The translations under genes and the position numbers were made by a program. From contig JAIQFD010000002.1 in the NCBI GenBank assembly GCA_020073495.1, positions 736,854-800,853 of the forward strand: a DNA stretch of 64,000 nt, read 5' to 3'. Source of the DNA: Terriglobia bacterium (GTDB taxonomy: Bacteria; Acidobacteriota; Terriglobia; Terriglobales; Acidobacteriaceae). Below the pieces are notes generated by a model, which was not told the origin of the DNA, ran no database searches, and was given only the letters and a program-made list of their open reading frames with translations. Position 1 is the first letter of the stretch. Each line of letters starts with the position of its first letter. Of the stretch, positions 14,912 through 23,338 are shown piece after piece.

Positions 14912-15079
14912 ATGATAGAAAGTCCGAGCCGAATCGCCGAACGGCCACGCATCCTCGGCGATCTGAAATCCCTGATCGATTCCCTGCCCGCGGCAGTGCG
15001 GGCCCAGGCCATCGCAGGCATCAAGTTTGTTCTGGCTGAGATGAGCCAGCAACTTAACGAAGACTGCCGACCGCAATAA
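14912..15079 (+). CDS. Small hypothetical protein
   Basis: 55 residues: ESPSRIAERPRILGDLKSLI, then a helical end (AAVRAQAIAGIKFVLAEMSQ). It begins 8 bases after the His-rich gene's stop, so it may be read by translational coupling; no ribosome site of its own is clear. No family recognised. Confidence 0.45.
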   Translation: MIESPSRIAERPRILGDLKSLIDSLPAAVRAQAIAGIKFVLAEMSQQLNEDCRPQ

Positions 15080-15232
15080 TCGTGTGTCCAGGTAAGCAAG
15101 CCCAACCGCGCGCGATGATTCCGCAGACTCAATGCCCGCGCGCCTGCGCATCGGAACCTGGGCATGGTATAAAAGGAGCCGATTCGACGTTCACACCTGA
15201 CCCGAGGGAGATTTGGTTTCAGGAGTGTTGCT

Positions 15233-16720
15233 ATGGCGCGCGCCAAACCAAAAGTCGTTCGCCCCTCGCTCCCCAAGGCCCCGACAGGAATCCAAGGACT
15301 GGATGAGGTCACCGGCGGAGGCCTGCCGAAAGGCCGTGTCACGCTGGTGTGCGGCAGCGCGGGATGTGGCAAGAGCTTACTCGCGATGGAATTCCTGGTG
15401 CACGGCGCGGTTCGATACGGCGAGCCTGGCGTATGCATGGACTTCGAAGAGACCGAGCAGAAGCTGACGGCCAACGTCGCATCGCTGGGTTTTGATCTGC
15501 GTGAGCTTATCAAGCGCAAGAAGCTGTTGGTGGACTACGTTTCCATTGAGCGAAGCCAGATCGCCGAGACCGGAGAATACAACCTCGAGGGACTGTTCAT
15601 CCGCTTGGCCCACGCGGTCAAGGCGATCAAGGCAAAGCGCGTTGTCCTGGACAGCATCGAGGCGCTTTTTTCCGGATTAGTTGACTCCACGATATTGCGA
15701 GCGGAACTCCGCCGGCTGTTCCATTGGCTGGAAGACCACAAGCTTACCGCCGTCGTTACCGGGGAAGCGGGAGAGCACACGCTGACCCGCCACGGGCTGG
15801 AGGAATACATCGCCGATTGCGTGATCGCGCTGGACCACCGGGTCACGGAACAGATCTCCACGCGGCGGCTGCGGATCGTCAAGTACCGGGGCACTTCCCA
15901 CGGCACCGATGAGTATCCGTTCCTGATCGATCACGAGGGCATCTCGGTGGTGCCGATCACCTCACTGGCCCTTGCCCACAAAGCATCGACGGACCGCGTT
16001 GCAACGGGAATTCCCGCTTTGGACGAGATGATGGAAGGTAAGGGGTTCTACCGTGGAAGCAGTGTGCTGGTGTCGGGCACGTCGGGAACCGGCAAGTCCA
16101 GCCTGGCGGCGAACTTCGCCGGCGCCACCTGCGCCCGTGGCGAAGATTGCCTGTATTTCGCTTTTGAAGAGTCTCCCAGCCAGATCCTCCGGAACATGCG
16201 CTCGGTTGGCATTGACCTGGAGCGGTGGGTAAGACAGGGCCTATTGCACTTCCACGCGATGCGGCCGACCAGCACCGGCCTGGAAGGACACTTGGCCATT
16301 ATTCACAAATTGAGCGCCAAGCTTCGACCCAACGTCGTGGTCATCGACCCGATCACGAACCTGGTTACGGCCTCGGGCATTTATGGCGTCAAATCGATGC
16401 TCATGCGCCTGGTCGATTTTCTAAAGGTGGAACAGATCACATCGATGTTCACGAATCTGACATTCTCAGGAGACCCCCAGGAGAGAACTGCGGCGGCCGT
16501 CTCCTCGCTCATGGACACCTGGATCGTGTTGCGGGACAGCAAGCCCAATGGACGACCGAAACGCGAGCTTTACGTTCTGAAATCCCGCGGTATGGCACAT
16601 TCGCGCGAAGTTCGTGAGCTAACCGTGAGTGACCGCGGCATCGAATTGGGCATCGTGCTGAGGGATCACACGCTGGCCACGACCGTCGCAGGCCCAAGTG
16701 CAGTCGCGGCAGCCGAGTAG
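15233..16720 (+). CDS. kaiC: KaiC-like dual-domain ATPase/kinase
   Basis: 495 residues, close to the 519 of cyanobacterial KaiC, with two RecA-like domains. Domain 1 has Walker A GSAGCGKS (41-48) and catalytic FEE (E72/E73); domain 2 has Walker A GTSGTGKS (282-289) and FEE (E312/E313). The stretch AVSSLMDTW aligns with the KaiC phosphosite region, with S424/S425 replacing Ser431/Thr432, so autophosphorylation is plausible. There is no KaiA gene, and the C-terminal tail is short. The ATG at 15233 has an AGGAG ribosome site; a TATAAA lies upstream at about 15171. It leads an operon with kaiB, a histidine kinase and a response regulator. Confidence 0.93.
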   Translation: MARAKPKVVRPSLPKAPTGIQGLDEVTGGGLPKGRVTLVCGSAGCGKSLLAMEFLVHGAVRYGEPGVCMDFEETEQKLTANVASLGFDLRELIKRKKLLVDYVSIERSQIAETGEYNLEGLFIRLAHAVKAIKAKRVVLDSIEALFSGLVDSTILRAELRRLFHWLEDHKLTAVVTGEAGEHTLTRHGLEEYIADCVIALDHRVTEQISTRRLRIVKYRGTSHGTDEYPFLIDHEGISVVPITSLALAHKASTDRVATGIPALDEMMEGKGFYRGSSVLVSGTSGTGKSSLAANFAGATCARGEDCLYFAFEESPSQILRNMRSVGIDLERWVRQGLLHFHAMRPTSTGLEGHLAIIHKLSAKLRPNVVVIDPITNLVTASGIYGVKSMLMRLVDFLKVEQITSMFTNLTFSGDPQERTAAAVSSLMDTWIVLRDSKPNGRPKRELYVLKSRGMAHSREVRELTVSDRGIELGIVLRDHTLATTVAGPSAVAAAE

Positions 16721-16758
16721 CAAGTTAAGCCCATCTGGGGCAGACACCGAGCACCGAC

Positions 16759-17088
16759 ATGAAGAAGAAGAGTTCAGCAAGCAAGCGCCGCCCGGCCAAA
16801 AGCAGCAGGAGTGACTTTTGGCGATTGCGGCTTTACATAGCGGGTCATACCCCTAATTCGATCGCGGCGGTCGCCAACCTCAAGAAGATTTGCGAGGACC
16901 AGCTCCAGGGCAAGTACCGTATCGAAGTCATCGATTTACTCAAGAAGCCGCAACTGGCCAAGGGCGATCAGATCATCGCGATCCCGACCCTAGTGAGAAG
17001 GCTCCCGCCGCCGGTCAAGAAGATCATTGGCAACCTCTCCAGGACCGAGAGCGTCATTGTGGGGTTGGATCTTCAACCGGTGCGCTGA
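16759..17088 (+). CDS. kaiB: KaiB-family protein
   Basis: 109 residues. After a basic 18-residue extension comes a thioredoxin-like KaiB domain: [60 protein letters not shown] and [10 protein letters not shown]. In cyanobacteria KaiB binds the KaiC CI ring after fold switching and hands the signal to output kinases. It lies 38 bp after kaiC and 20 bp before the histidine kinase, so all are probably co-transcribed. Confidence 0.95.
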   Translation: MKKKSSASKRRPAKSSRSDFWRLRLYIAGHTPNSIAAVANLKKICEDQLQGKYRIEVIDLLKKPQLAKGDQIIAIPTLVRRLPPPVKKIIGNLSRTESVIVGLDLQPVR

Positions 17089-17108
17089 AGTAAGGGCTCC
17101 GATCGCAG

Positions 17109-18368
17109 ATGCCTAACAAGCGAGCGCGTTCCGATCGCCGAGTCCTCCCAGGAGGGCTGCCCGGCAAAGTCGGTGCGCCCAATCAGCAAAAAAAGCTCCT
17201 CGCTCGGCTGAAAGCTGCGGAGGAGACCCTGCTCGCCATACGGTCCGGCGAAGTGGATGCTCTGATGGTTGCCGGCCGTCGCCGACCGAAGGTGGTCACT
17301 CTGGCCGGTGGAGAACCCGCCTATCGCATTCTGGTGGAGGCCATGAGCGAAGGCGCGGCGACTCTGTCCCGCAATGGCGCCGTGCTCTACTGCAATCGCA
17401 GGTTTGCAGAACTGATTTGCCGGCCACCCAAGAAAGTCATCGGAGCTGCGGTTCGGTCGCTGGTTGCGGAGACAGAGCGAGACAGGATTGAAGCTTTGCT
17501 GGCAGAGGCCCAGAAGGGGGTTGCCAAAGGTGAATTCAACCTGCGGCGCAGAGATGGAAGTCTGGTTCCGGTCAATCTGTCTCTGAACCGGTTTCGGGGA
17601 TACGAGGGCCGCGCCCTGGGCATGGTGGTAACCGATCTGAGCGAGCAAAAGCGCACGCAGGCCGCGGAAATCAAGCAGGCCGCGGAGATGCACCGGCTTC
17701 TCCTGGAACGCGCGTTTACGGCTCAGGAGGAGGAAAGGCGCCGGATAGCGCGCGAATTGCATGACGAAGCCGGCCAGTTGCTGGCGTCTCTCTTGGTCGG
17801 CCTGCGTACCCTGGAAGACTCCGCCAAGATACCAAGACTTAAGACACAGGGGCATCGGCTACGAAAGCTCGCAGCCCGGGCGATCGAAGAGATCGGACGA
17901 CTCGCCCGCGGGCTCCACCCAATGGTGCTCGACGACCATGGCCTGGGTGTTGCGCTGACCCGATACGCTGCCGAGTATACAGAGACCCACAAGATAGCTG
18001 TCCATCTCACGCTCAGTGGACTTAACTCCAGCAACCTGCCGCGAGCAGTCCAGATCCGGTTGTATCGCATTCTCCAGGAAGCCCTGACCAACGTGGCAAG
18101 ACATGCGGGAGCCAAGAAGGTCAGCATCACATTCGCGCGTTCGGCCACGGCCCTGAAGGTAGCGGTGATCGACGACGGTTGTGGCTTTGACGCTGGAGCG
18201 GCGGCTGCCTCCTCGCATCGCCTGGGGATTCAGGGCATGCGAGAAAGAGCAGCCATGTTGGGGGGGACGGTCAGTTTCACATCCCAGGGCAAGGGGACCA
18301 GGGTTCTGGTGCAAATCCCACTTCACAAGCAGGGCCTCCAGCCCCTGGGGGGGCGGGCGAGAACTTAA
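17109..18368 (+). CDS. PAS-domain sensor histidine kinase (NarX/DegS-type)
   Basis: 419 residues, soluble. The order is a short coiled segment, a PAS domain (YRILVEAMSEGAATL to GMVVTDLSEQKR, about 75-185), a HisKA_3 dimerisation helix with phospho-acceptor H218 in ARELHDEAGQ, and an HATPase domain (QEALTNVARHAGA; VIDDGCGFD; GIQGMRERAAMLGG). Lack of membrane segments and position next to kaiB suggest it reads the KaiBC state, a SasA-like role; this is inference from context since SasA itself has a KaiB-like sensor. It is followed 2 bases later by its presumed partner. Confidence 0.9.
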   Translation: MPNKRARSDRRVLPGGLPGKVGAPNQQKKLLARLKAAEETLLAIRSGEVDALMVAGRRRPKVVTLAGGEPAYRILVEAMSEGAATLSRNGAVLYCNRRFAELICRPPKKVIGAAVRSLVAETERDRIEALLAEAQKGVAKGEFNLRRRDGSLVPVNLSLNRFRGYEGRALGMVVTDLSEQKRTQAAEIKQAAEMHRLLLERAFTAQEEERRRIARELHDEAGQLLASLLVGLRTLEDSAKIPRLKTQGHRLRKLAARAIEEIGRLARGLHPMVLDDHGLGVALTRYAAEYTETHKIAVHLTLSGLNSSNLPRAVQIRLYRILQEALTNVARHAGAKKVSITFARSATALKVAVIDDGCGFDAGAAAASSHRLGIQGMRERAAMLGGTVSFTSQGKGTRVLVQIPLHKQGLQPLGGRART

Positions 18369-18370
18369 GA

Positions 18371-19054
18371 ATGCCGGCGCGAACGCACAAGATCAGGGTG
18401 ATGATCGCGGATGATCACGCGATTCTCCGCGCCGGGCTAAGAATGCTGGTCAACGCCCAGGCCGACATGGAAGTTGTCGCAGAAGCTCCCGATGGAGAAA
18501 AGGCCGTTCAGGCGGCACGGGAAACGAGACCGGATGTGGCATTGCTGGATCTCACCATGCCTGGGGGCGGGGGCATGAAGGCGCTTCAAGAGATGGCGCG
18601 AAACTGCCGCGGGACCCGGGTGCTCGTCCTCACGATGCACGATGACCCTGCCTATTTGAGATCGGTATTGGCCGCCGGCGCCTCTGGCTACCTGTTGAAA
18701 AGGACCGCGGATACGGAACTGCTTGCGGCCATACGAGCGGTGCATCGGGGAGGGACCTTCGTGGACCCGAGTCTGGCGAACATTCTTGTCCAGGACGTGC
18801 TTGCGAAGAGAGGCACAAAAGCTCGTTCCATGCGGCCGGTAAAGATCCTCAGCGACCGTGAGCAGCAGGTGCTCAAACTTGTCGCGCAGGGATACAGCAG
18901 TCCACAGATCGCCAAACGGATTTTTGTGAGCGTGAAGACTGTGGAAACGTATCGCGCTCGTTTCGCTGACAAGCTCGGGCTTCGGACGCGCAGTGAGGTG
19001 GTTCGGTATGCGATCCGAATGGGCCTATTGACCGCAGAGTCGCTGGAGAGCTGA
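18371..19054 (+). CDS. NarL/FixJ-type response regulator
   Basis: 227 residues: receiver domain (D14/D15, phospho-acceptor D60 in LLDLTMPG, Lys in LLKRT) and a LuxR-type helix-turn-helix (LSDREQQVLKLVAQGYSSPQ to VSVKTVETYRARFADKLGLR). It follows the kinase by 2 bp and is its likely partner. Target genes are unknown. Confidence 0.93.
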   Translation: MPARTHKIRVMIADDHAILRAGLRMLVNAQADMEVVAEAPDGEKAVQAARETRPDVALLDLTMPGGGGMKALQEMARNCRGTRVLVLTMHDDPAYLRSVLAAGASGYLLKRTADTELLAAIRAVHRGGTFVDPSLANILVQDVLAKRGTKARSMRPVKILSDREQQVLKLVAQGYSSPQIAKRIFVSVKTVETYRARFADKLGLRTRSEVVRYAIRMGLLTAESLES

Positions 19055-19095
19055 ACCGGGCCGCCAGGCCAGGTGAGGGAGTCTATCCACCGCAT

Positions 19096-19137
19096 CTTGT
19101 CAGGGATTTTCCCGACAAGACCCTCCATTTTTAGCAG
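19096..19137 (+). terminator. Terminator after the kai/two-component operon
   Basis: CTTGTC-a-GGG pairs with CCC-GACAAG around a 5-base loop and is followed by CCATTTTTAG. Moderate strength. Confidence 0.55.
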
Positions 19138-19257
19138 CATCCCCGATACTCCGCTTGATTGAGTCGCTGCACACTATCTGGCAGAGTTTCGAAGTGTTTC
19201 TCCAACTTTCTTGGACACACTAGCGCAACGAACCAACAGCCAGTGGAGTACAGCACC

Positions 19258-20019
19258 ATGGAGAGCAGCACAATGCGAAGGACATCGATTCCGCAAGGTC
19301 CCCCGCCTCCCGTTATGGCTGCGGTCCGCCGCAACCTGAATTCGGGAGCCGCTGCGGTTGCGCGCAAAAAGTCGAATGGGGATTTTGACCCGGAAGCCTT
19401 CCTGGCGAAGGCCGGAGTCGGCAGAACGATCATCGAGTTGGCGAAAAATGAACGCGCGTTTGCACAAGGTGAACCTGCCGACGCCATCTTCTACATTCAG
19501 AAAGGACGGGTGAAGCTGACCGTCGTCTCCCACAACGGCAAGGAAGCGACCATCGCCCTGCTGGGAGCCGGGGAGTTCATGGGAGAAGACTGCATCGTTT
19601 CGGATCATCCGGTGCGTATGGCCACTGCGGCAGCGCTTACGCCGTGCACCGTTCTCAGGATCCACAAAGCGGAGATGGTGCGAGCGCTTCACAAGGAGCA
19701 GGCTTTGTCCGATTTGTTTGTCGCGTTTCTTCTCACGCGAAATGCTCGTATCCAGGAAGACCTGGTCGACCAGCTATTCAATTCCAGCGAAAAGCGCCTG
19801 GCCCGGATCCTCTTGCTGCTGGCTCACTTTGGCAAACCTGGCAAACCCGAAACGGTGATTCCCAAGATCAGCCAGGAGACCTTGGCCGAAATGATCGGCA
19901 CCACCCGGTCACGGGTCAGTTTCTTCATGAATCGTTTCCGCAAGATGGGGTTCATTGAGTACAACGGCACCTCAACGGATGTGCACAGTTCCCTTCTCAA
20001 CGTCATCCTGCACGACTAG
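19258..20019 (+). CDS. Crp/Fnr-family transcriptional regulator, paralogue 2
   Basis: 253 residues: a 45-residue Pro/Ala-rich N-terminal extension, the nucleotide-binding-type beta-roll (FAQGEPADAIFYIQKGRVKL; LGAGEFMGEDCIV), the dimer helix (RNARIQEDLVDQLFNSSEKR) and the winged helix with SQETLAEMIGTTRSRVSFFM. The recognition segment is identical to that of the 5608 protein at TTRSRVSFFMNRFRK, so the two likely share one DNA site. GGAG precedes the ATG at 19258; earlier in-frame codons are less likely. No operator was found before this gene. Confidence 0.9.
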   Translation: MESSTMRRTSIPQGPPPPVMAAVRRNLNSGAAAVARKKSNGDFDPEAFLAKAGVGRTIIELAKNERAFAQGEPADAIFYIQKGRVKLTVVSHNGKEATIALLGAGEFMGEDCIVSDHPVRMATAAALTPCTVLRIHKAEMVRALHKEQALSDLFVAFLLTRNARIQEDLVDQLFNSSEKRLARILLLLAHFGKPGKPETVIPKISQETLAEMIGTTRSRVSFFMNRFRKMGFIEYNGTSTDVHSSLLNVILHD

Positions 20020-20792
20020 AAGGCGAACCTTCTTCGAGGAATTCGGCCGTGGTCAGCAAGCTGCTCCCATTCAGCTCCCGATGACGTATTCCGGGCCGTT
20101 CAGAGAGTGACTAAAGGCTATCATCCGTGCCGCGGAACTCTTTGGGTTTCCTGAGAATCCCACAACGACAACTCACTCATAACCCAAAGGTCTGCGGCTT
20201 AAATCCACCACCGTCGGCCACTTGGAGATTCTCAACCCTCACAGAGCCCCACAATGAGGACCGGGTTGACAGGCGGCCAGAAGCTGCCCCGCCTGTGCGG
20301 ACCAATTCGAAAGAGCTCCGAGTTTCTGAGGAGCCGTGAAGGGCTGTCGTAGAGTCCCGGAATGGCAATTGAGTAGCCGCGGGACAGTGCGCGCTGCACG
20401 TTGTGGAGTGTACTGGTGTTCCGATGGTATCCGCTCGGTGTATCCGGGTATAGTACGTAGAGTACCTACTGTACCCGCGTCACGGCGTCAGTTGGTCCCC
20501 TCGTAGACGACCTGCTCGATCCGGGTCGAATCCAAGACTCGCCAACCTTTGGCGAAAGCCTCAGCAAGCGTCCGCTACTGTCCATTTCGAATTTCGTCCC
20601 CTGAAGTGTGCCGCGTCCCGAGGAAGCGCAAACTCTAGAAACAGGCTCTGCGCCCTGCCGGACGCACGTTTGTGCCGCGAACCATGCTCGCTGTGCGCTT
20701 CGCAATCGCGTTGGTTGGCCAGAGTAACCGGCAAATACTGGACAGTCGCGTAGCGATTCTAGCTCGAGTCGTGGAGTGAAGCCGTCAACTGT
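20020..20792. other. Gene-poor interval of about 770 bp
   Basis: No convincing coding frame on either strand. It holds the 31-base imperfect palindrome at 20446-20476 and a duplicated GTATCCG just before it. It separates the kai/Crp block from the integrase end of the putative island and may be a scar. Confidence 0.5.
20446..20476. repeat. 31-base imperfect palindrome
   Basis: GGGTATAGTACGTA-gag-TACCTACTGTACCC: 14-base arms match at 12 positions around a 3-base centre. It resembles a protein-binding or recombination site rather than an RNA terminator, since it lacks a T-run. Confidence 0.55.
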
Positions 20793-21356
20793 CTAGACGT
20801 GCCCAATCCGATCGGGATCAAGTCCGAGACTTGCCACTCTGCGCCGATAGGCCTCCTGCAAACGTAGGCCAGAATCCTCTGGGTATTTCGATCCCTCTAG
20901 AATCCTGTTCTCGCGCTGCCATCGGAAGGTGTCGACGGTAAAGCGTACCAGGTTCATCGGATCTGCTCGCTTGAAGCGATTTACGATCGCCCGCACCGTC
21001 TGCACCTTGCTCGACAAGTCTCTTGAGTGAGTGCGTTTCGCTGGCCTCCCCCGCCTCGATTGTCCTAGACGAACGTTGGCGTGGTCGGCGACGAAGAGAC
21101 ATGCTTCGTTTTCGGACCAACCGCTTGCCATCAAGACCGTGACCACGATGAAGATCCGTTCGGTTTGATCTGACCCGCGTAAATGTCTGACTCCATGACG
21201 AGCCATATGCTTGCTCTGCAATACGCGGGGCCCTGGTCTCGAATCCCGACCGTCACTGCGGCAGATATTTGCAAGCTGCCAGTTGGCAAAGTCTTCGCAT
21301 TCTTCTGGCAGCAGCCGTGGCACTGAATCGGCGGGAAGTGCCTTCCGAGCGCTCAT
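20793..21356 (-). CDS. Hypothetical protein near integrase
   Basis: 187 residues from the ATG at 21356. It is rich in Arg and mostly helical, with a middle part ERIFIVVTVLMASGWSENEA and a basic GQSRRGRPAKRTHSRD segment reminiscent of an AT-hook-like or DNA-contacting tail. No family recognised. Composition is consistent with a coding frame but proof is weak. It is divergent from the 21428 gene and integrase, as accessory genes of integrated elements often are. Confidence 0.45.
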   Translation of the reverse strand: MSARKALPADSVPRLLPEECEDFANWQLANICRSDGRDSRPGPRVLQSKHMARHGVRHLRGSDQTERIFIVVTVLMASGWSENEACLFVADHANVRLGQSRRGRPAKRTHSRDLSSKVQTVRAIVNRFKRADPMNLVRFTVDTFRWQRENRILEGSKYPEDSGLRLQEAYRRRVASLGLDPDRIGHV

Positions 21357-21427
21357 ATTCCCCCAGCCCCTAATATACAAGCCATCTCTTGCATAAAACG
21401 TGTTTCTGCATACCCTGAGGCACAGAG

Positions 21428-21742
21428 ATGCAGATGAACTCTGTGCTCCAGCCCGCTGCTGCAGCTGCTGCAAGCCAGGACACGTCTAAGCTGTGTGTCA
21501 CCTGCGGCGGACCCGCGGAGATGACCCTTTGCGGCCTGCTTTCGACGCTCGGCGTCCGCCCACGGAAGCAAAAACCCGCAAAGAGCGTGCCGTTCTGTAT
21601 TCCGTGTTTACGGGCGCTTTGCCGCGATCCGGCTGTCCGACTCCCTCCGAAGCTCCAGGATCGCCTTGGAGCGGCGTTAACAGCGTTAACAGAAGCTCGT
21701 ATGAAGGAGGTCGACACCGTCCGGCCGCTCCCCGTGCCGTAA
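21428..21742 (+). CDS. Small Cys-rich protein upstream of integrase
   Basis: 104 residues with LCVTCGGPAEMTLC and, 30 residues on, FCIPCLRALC: two Cys clusters that would form a zinc-binding module. GAGG lies 6 bases before the ATG. It precedes the integrase gene and may be an accessory or regulatory protein of the element; this is inference from position. Confidence 0.6.
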   Translation: MQMNSVLQPAAAAAASQDTSKLCVTCGGPAEMTLCGLLSTLGVRPRKQKPAKSVPFCIPCLRALCRDPAVRLPPKLQDRLGAALTALTEARMKEVDTVRPLPVP

Positions 21743-21864
21743 GCGCTGGCCAGGAACGAATCGTGGCCGTCAAGCACAGACATGATTATGCGGAATCAAA
21801 TGCTCATGCTAGTGTTGTCCTTGAGGCAGACACCGGCAAGCCGTTTCCTGTGGAGTTTGAAAGG

Positions 21865-23058
21865 ATGGCACGCCGGAGATTCCAGAACCCCGCGCCACAG
21901 AGGCGCGGGGAGTGGTGGACTGTCCTCATCTGGAAGGACCACTCCAAGAACAACCAGCTCATGCGCAAGCAGGAGCGCATCCGTCTCGCCCCGGCTTCAA
22001 CACCGGAGCGGGAAGTGTTGAAGATCCTGGCCGAATACCTCCGGCCCCTCAATCAGGGGCTTGAGTCAATCGGCTCTACCACCAACTTTACGATGTTCGT
22101 GGATTCGACCTACCGACCCGTGGAACTGCCGTTGCTGGCAAAGACAACGACGGACCGTTACGAGGGGGTGATTGACGACTACCTTCTCCCGGCCTTCGGG
22201 AAGCTCTGCCTGCGCGACCTGACGCCCTTGACCATCCAGAAACACTTCTCCGGGCTGGCCAAGAGCGAACTATCGCACGCGTCGAAGGACAAGATCCGCG
22301 ACGTCCTCTCCAGCATCCTCAAATCGGCGGTCAAGTACGGCCTACTGGTGAAGAACCCGGCGGAGGGCGTCGCGATCCCGCGCGACCGCACCGGGCGGAA
22401 AACCGTCAAACCGCACATCACCCCGGAACAGTTCGGAATGTTGCTAGCGCTCATCCCCGAGCCCTACACCACGATGGTCTTTGTCGCGGTGTACTCGGCG
22501 CTGCGCGTCTCTGAACTGATCGGGCTCAAGTGGGAGGATGTGCACGAGGAGTCGCTCACCGTGGACGAGCGTTACTGCCGCGGCGATTGGGACCAGACCA
22601 AGAGCTCGGCCAGCAACGCCACCATCGGCGTGGATCGATGCGTCATTGAGCGGATGCACCGCCTCAAGATGCTCACCGTTGAAGTGCGCGCCGGCCGCGC
22701 CACCCGCAAGTACAAGGTGGTGAAGTCCGACGCTCCCACTGATCTCGTCTTTCAGTCAGTGCGGAGCGGGCGCCCGATGCGCGACAACAACATCCTCACC
22801 CGCTTCATCAAGCCGGCGGCTCGGAAGCTCGGGCTGCCCTTTATCAACTGGCGCTGCCTGCGCACTTCGTACGCGACCTGGATGGTGGAATCAGGCGCGA
22901 ACCCAAAGGACGTGCAGGCACAGATGCGCCACAGCCGGATCTCGACGACGCTCGACATCTACGCGCAGTTCGTGCCGGAGTCACAGCGTAGAGCGGTCAC
23001 GAAACTGACCGCAATGGTCGAGCAGCGCCGCACCGCCGCGACGCAGCTGATCCAGTGA
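21865..23058 (+). CDS. int: Phage/island-type tyrosine integrase
   Basis: 397 residues: an N-terminal SAM-like core-binding domain (TTDRYEGVIDDYLLPAFGKL to LVKNPAEGV) and the catalytic domain. Visible catalytic positions: Arg in YSALRVSELIGLKW, second Arg in WRCLRTSYATWM, His in MRHSRISTTLD and the nucleophile Tyr in DIYAQF. In the HxxR box the usual His is Arg (RCLR). The ATG at 21865 gives the typical MARRRFQ opening; a GTG at 21763 with an AGGAA site would add 34 residues. It lies 47 bp from the 3' end of tRNA-Phe, the usual place for integrases of tRNA-anchored islands. Confidence 0.9.
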   Translation: MARRRFQNPAPQRRGEWWTVLIWKDHSKNNQLMRKQERIRLAPASTPEREVLKILAEYLRPLNQGLESIGSTTNFTMFVDSTYRPVELPLLAKTTTDRYEGVIDDYLLPAFGKLCLRDLTPLTIQKHFSGLAKSELSHASKDKIRDVLSSILKSAVKYGLLVKNPAEGVAIPRDRTGRKTVKPHITPEQFGMLLALIPEPYTTMVFVAVYSALRVSELIGLKWEDVHEESLTVDERYCRGDWDQTKSSASNATIGVDRCVIERMHRLKMLTVEVRAGRATRKYKVVKSDAPTDLVFQSVRSGRPMRDNNILTRFIKPAARKLGLPFINWRCLRTSYATWMVESGANPKDVQAQMRHSRISTTLDIYAQFVPESQRRAVTKLTAMVEQRRTAATQLIQ

Positions 23059-23105
23059 ATTGTGACCAACCCCGCGAAACGGAGCGCCGCAAGTGATTGA
23101 AATGA

Positions 23106-23181
23106 TGGTGGCCAGGGACGGAATCGAACCGCCGACGCCAGCCTTTTCAGGGCTGCGCTCTACCAGCTGAGCTACCTGGCC
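23106..23181 (-). tRNA. tRNA-Phe (GAA)
   Basis: A 76-base cloverleaf on the minus strand: acceptor GGCCAGG/CCTGGCC, D-arm GCTC/GAGC, anticodon stem CAGCC/GGCTG with loop CTGAAAA (anticodon GAA), T-arm GGCGG-TTCGATT-CCGTC, and an encoded CCA. Its 3' end faces the integrase. Confidence 0.96.
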
Positions 23182-23338
23182 ACGCTTGCGTGTGCAGGAC
23201 TGCAGTGAGGGCCGGCCACGCTGCGGCCGGTTTCTCCAATGCGGAGACCCGATTATAGCAACGATGTATCCACCGCTCAAACCGCTCCGCGCGAGTCTCT
23301 GTGCGTGCTAGACTTCTCTCATTCCTGACAGGATCTTC

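Noticed and set aside
19175..19200. TGCACACTATCTGGCA before the second Crp/Fnr gene as operator
   Set aside because: Only one half matches the pattern; the second half fails at two fixed bases.
20466..20705. Minus-strand 79-codon frame in the 20-20.8 kb gap
   Set aside because: No ribosome site, no recognisable features, and it runs through the palindrome.
1..21000. Search by eye for a partial tRNA-Phe repeat as left attachment site
   Set aside because: None recognised in the window; the left end, if any, probably lies outside it.
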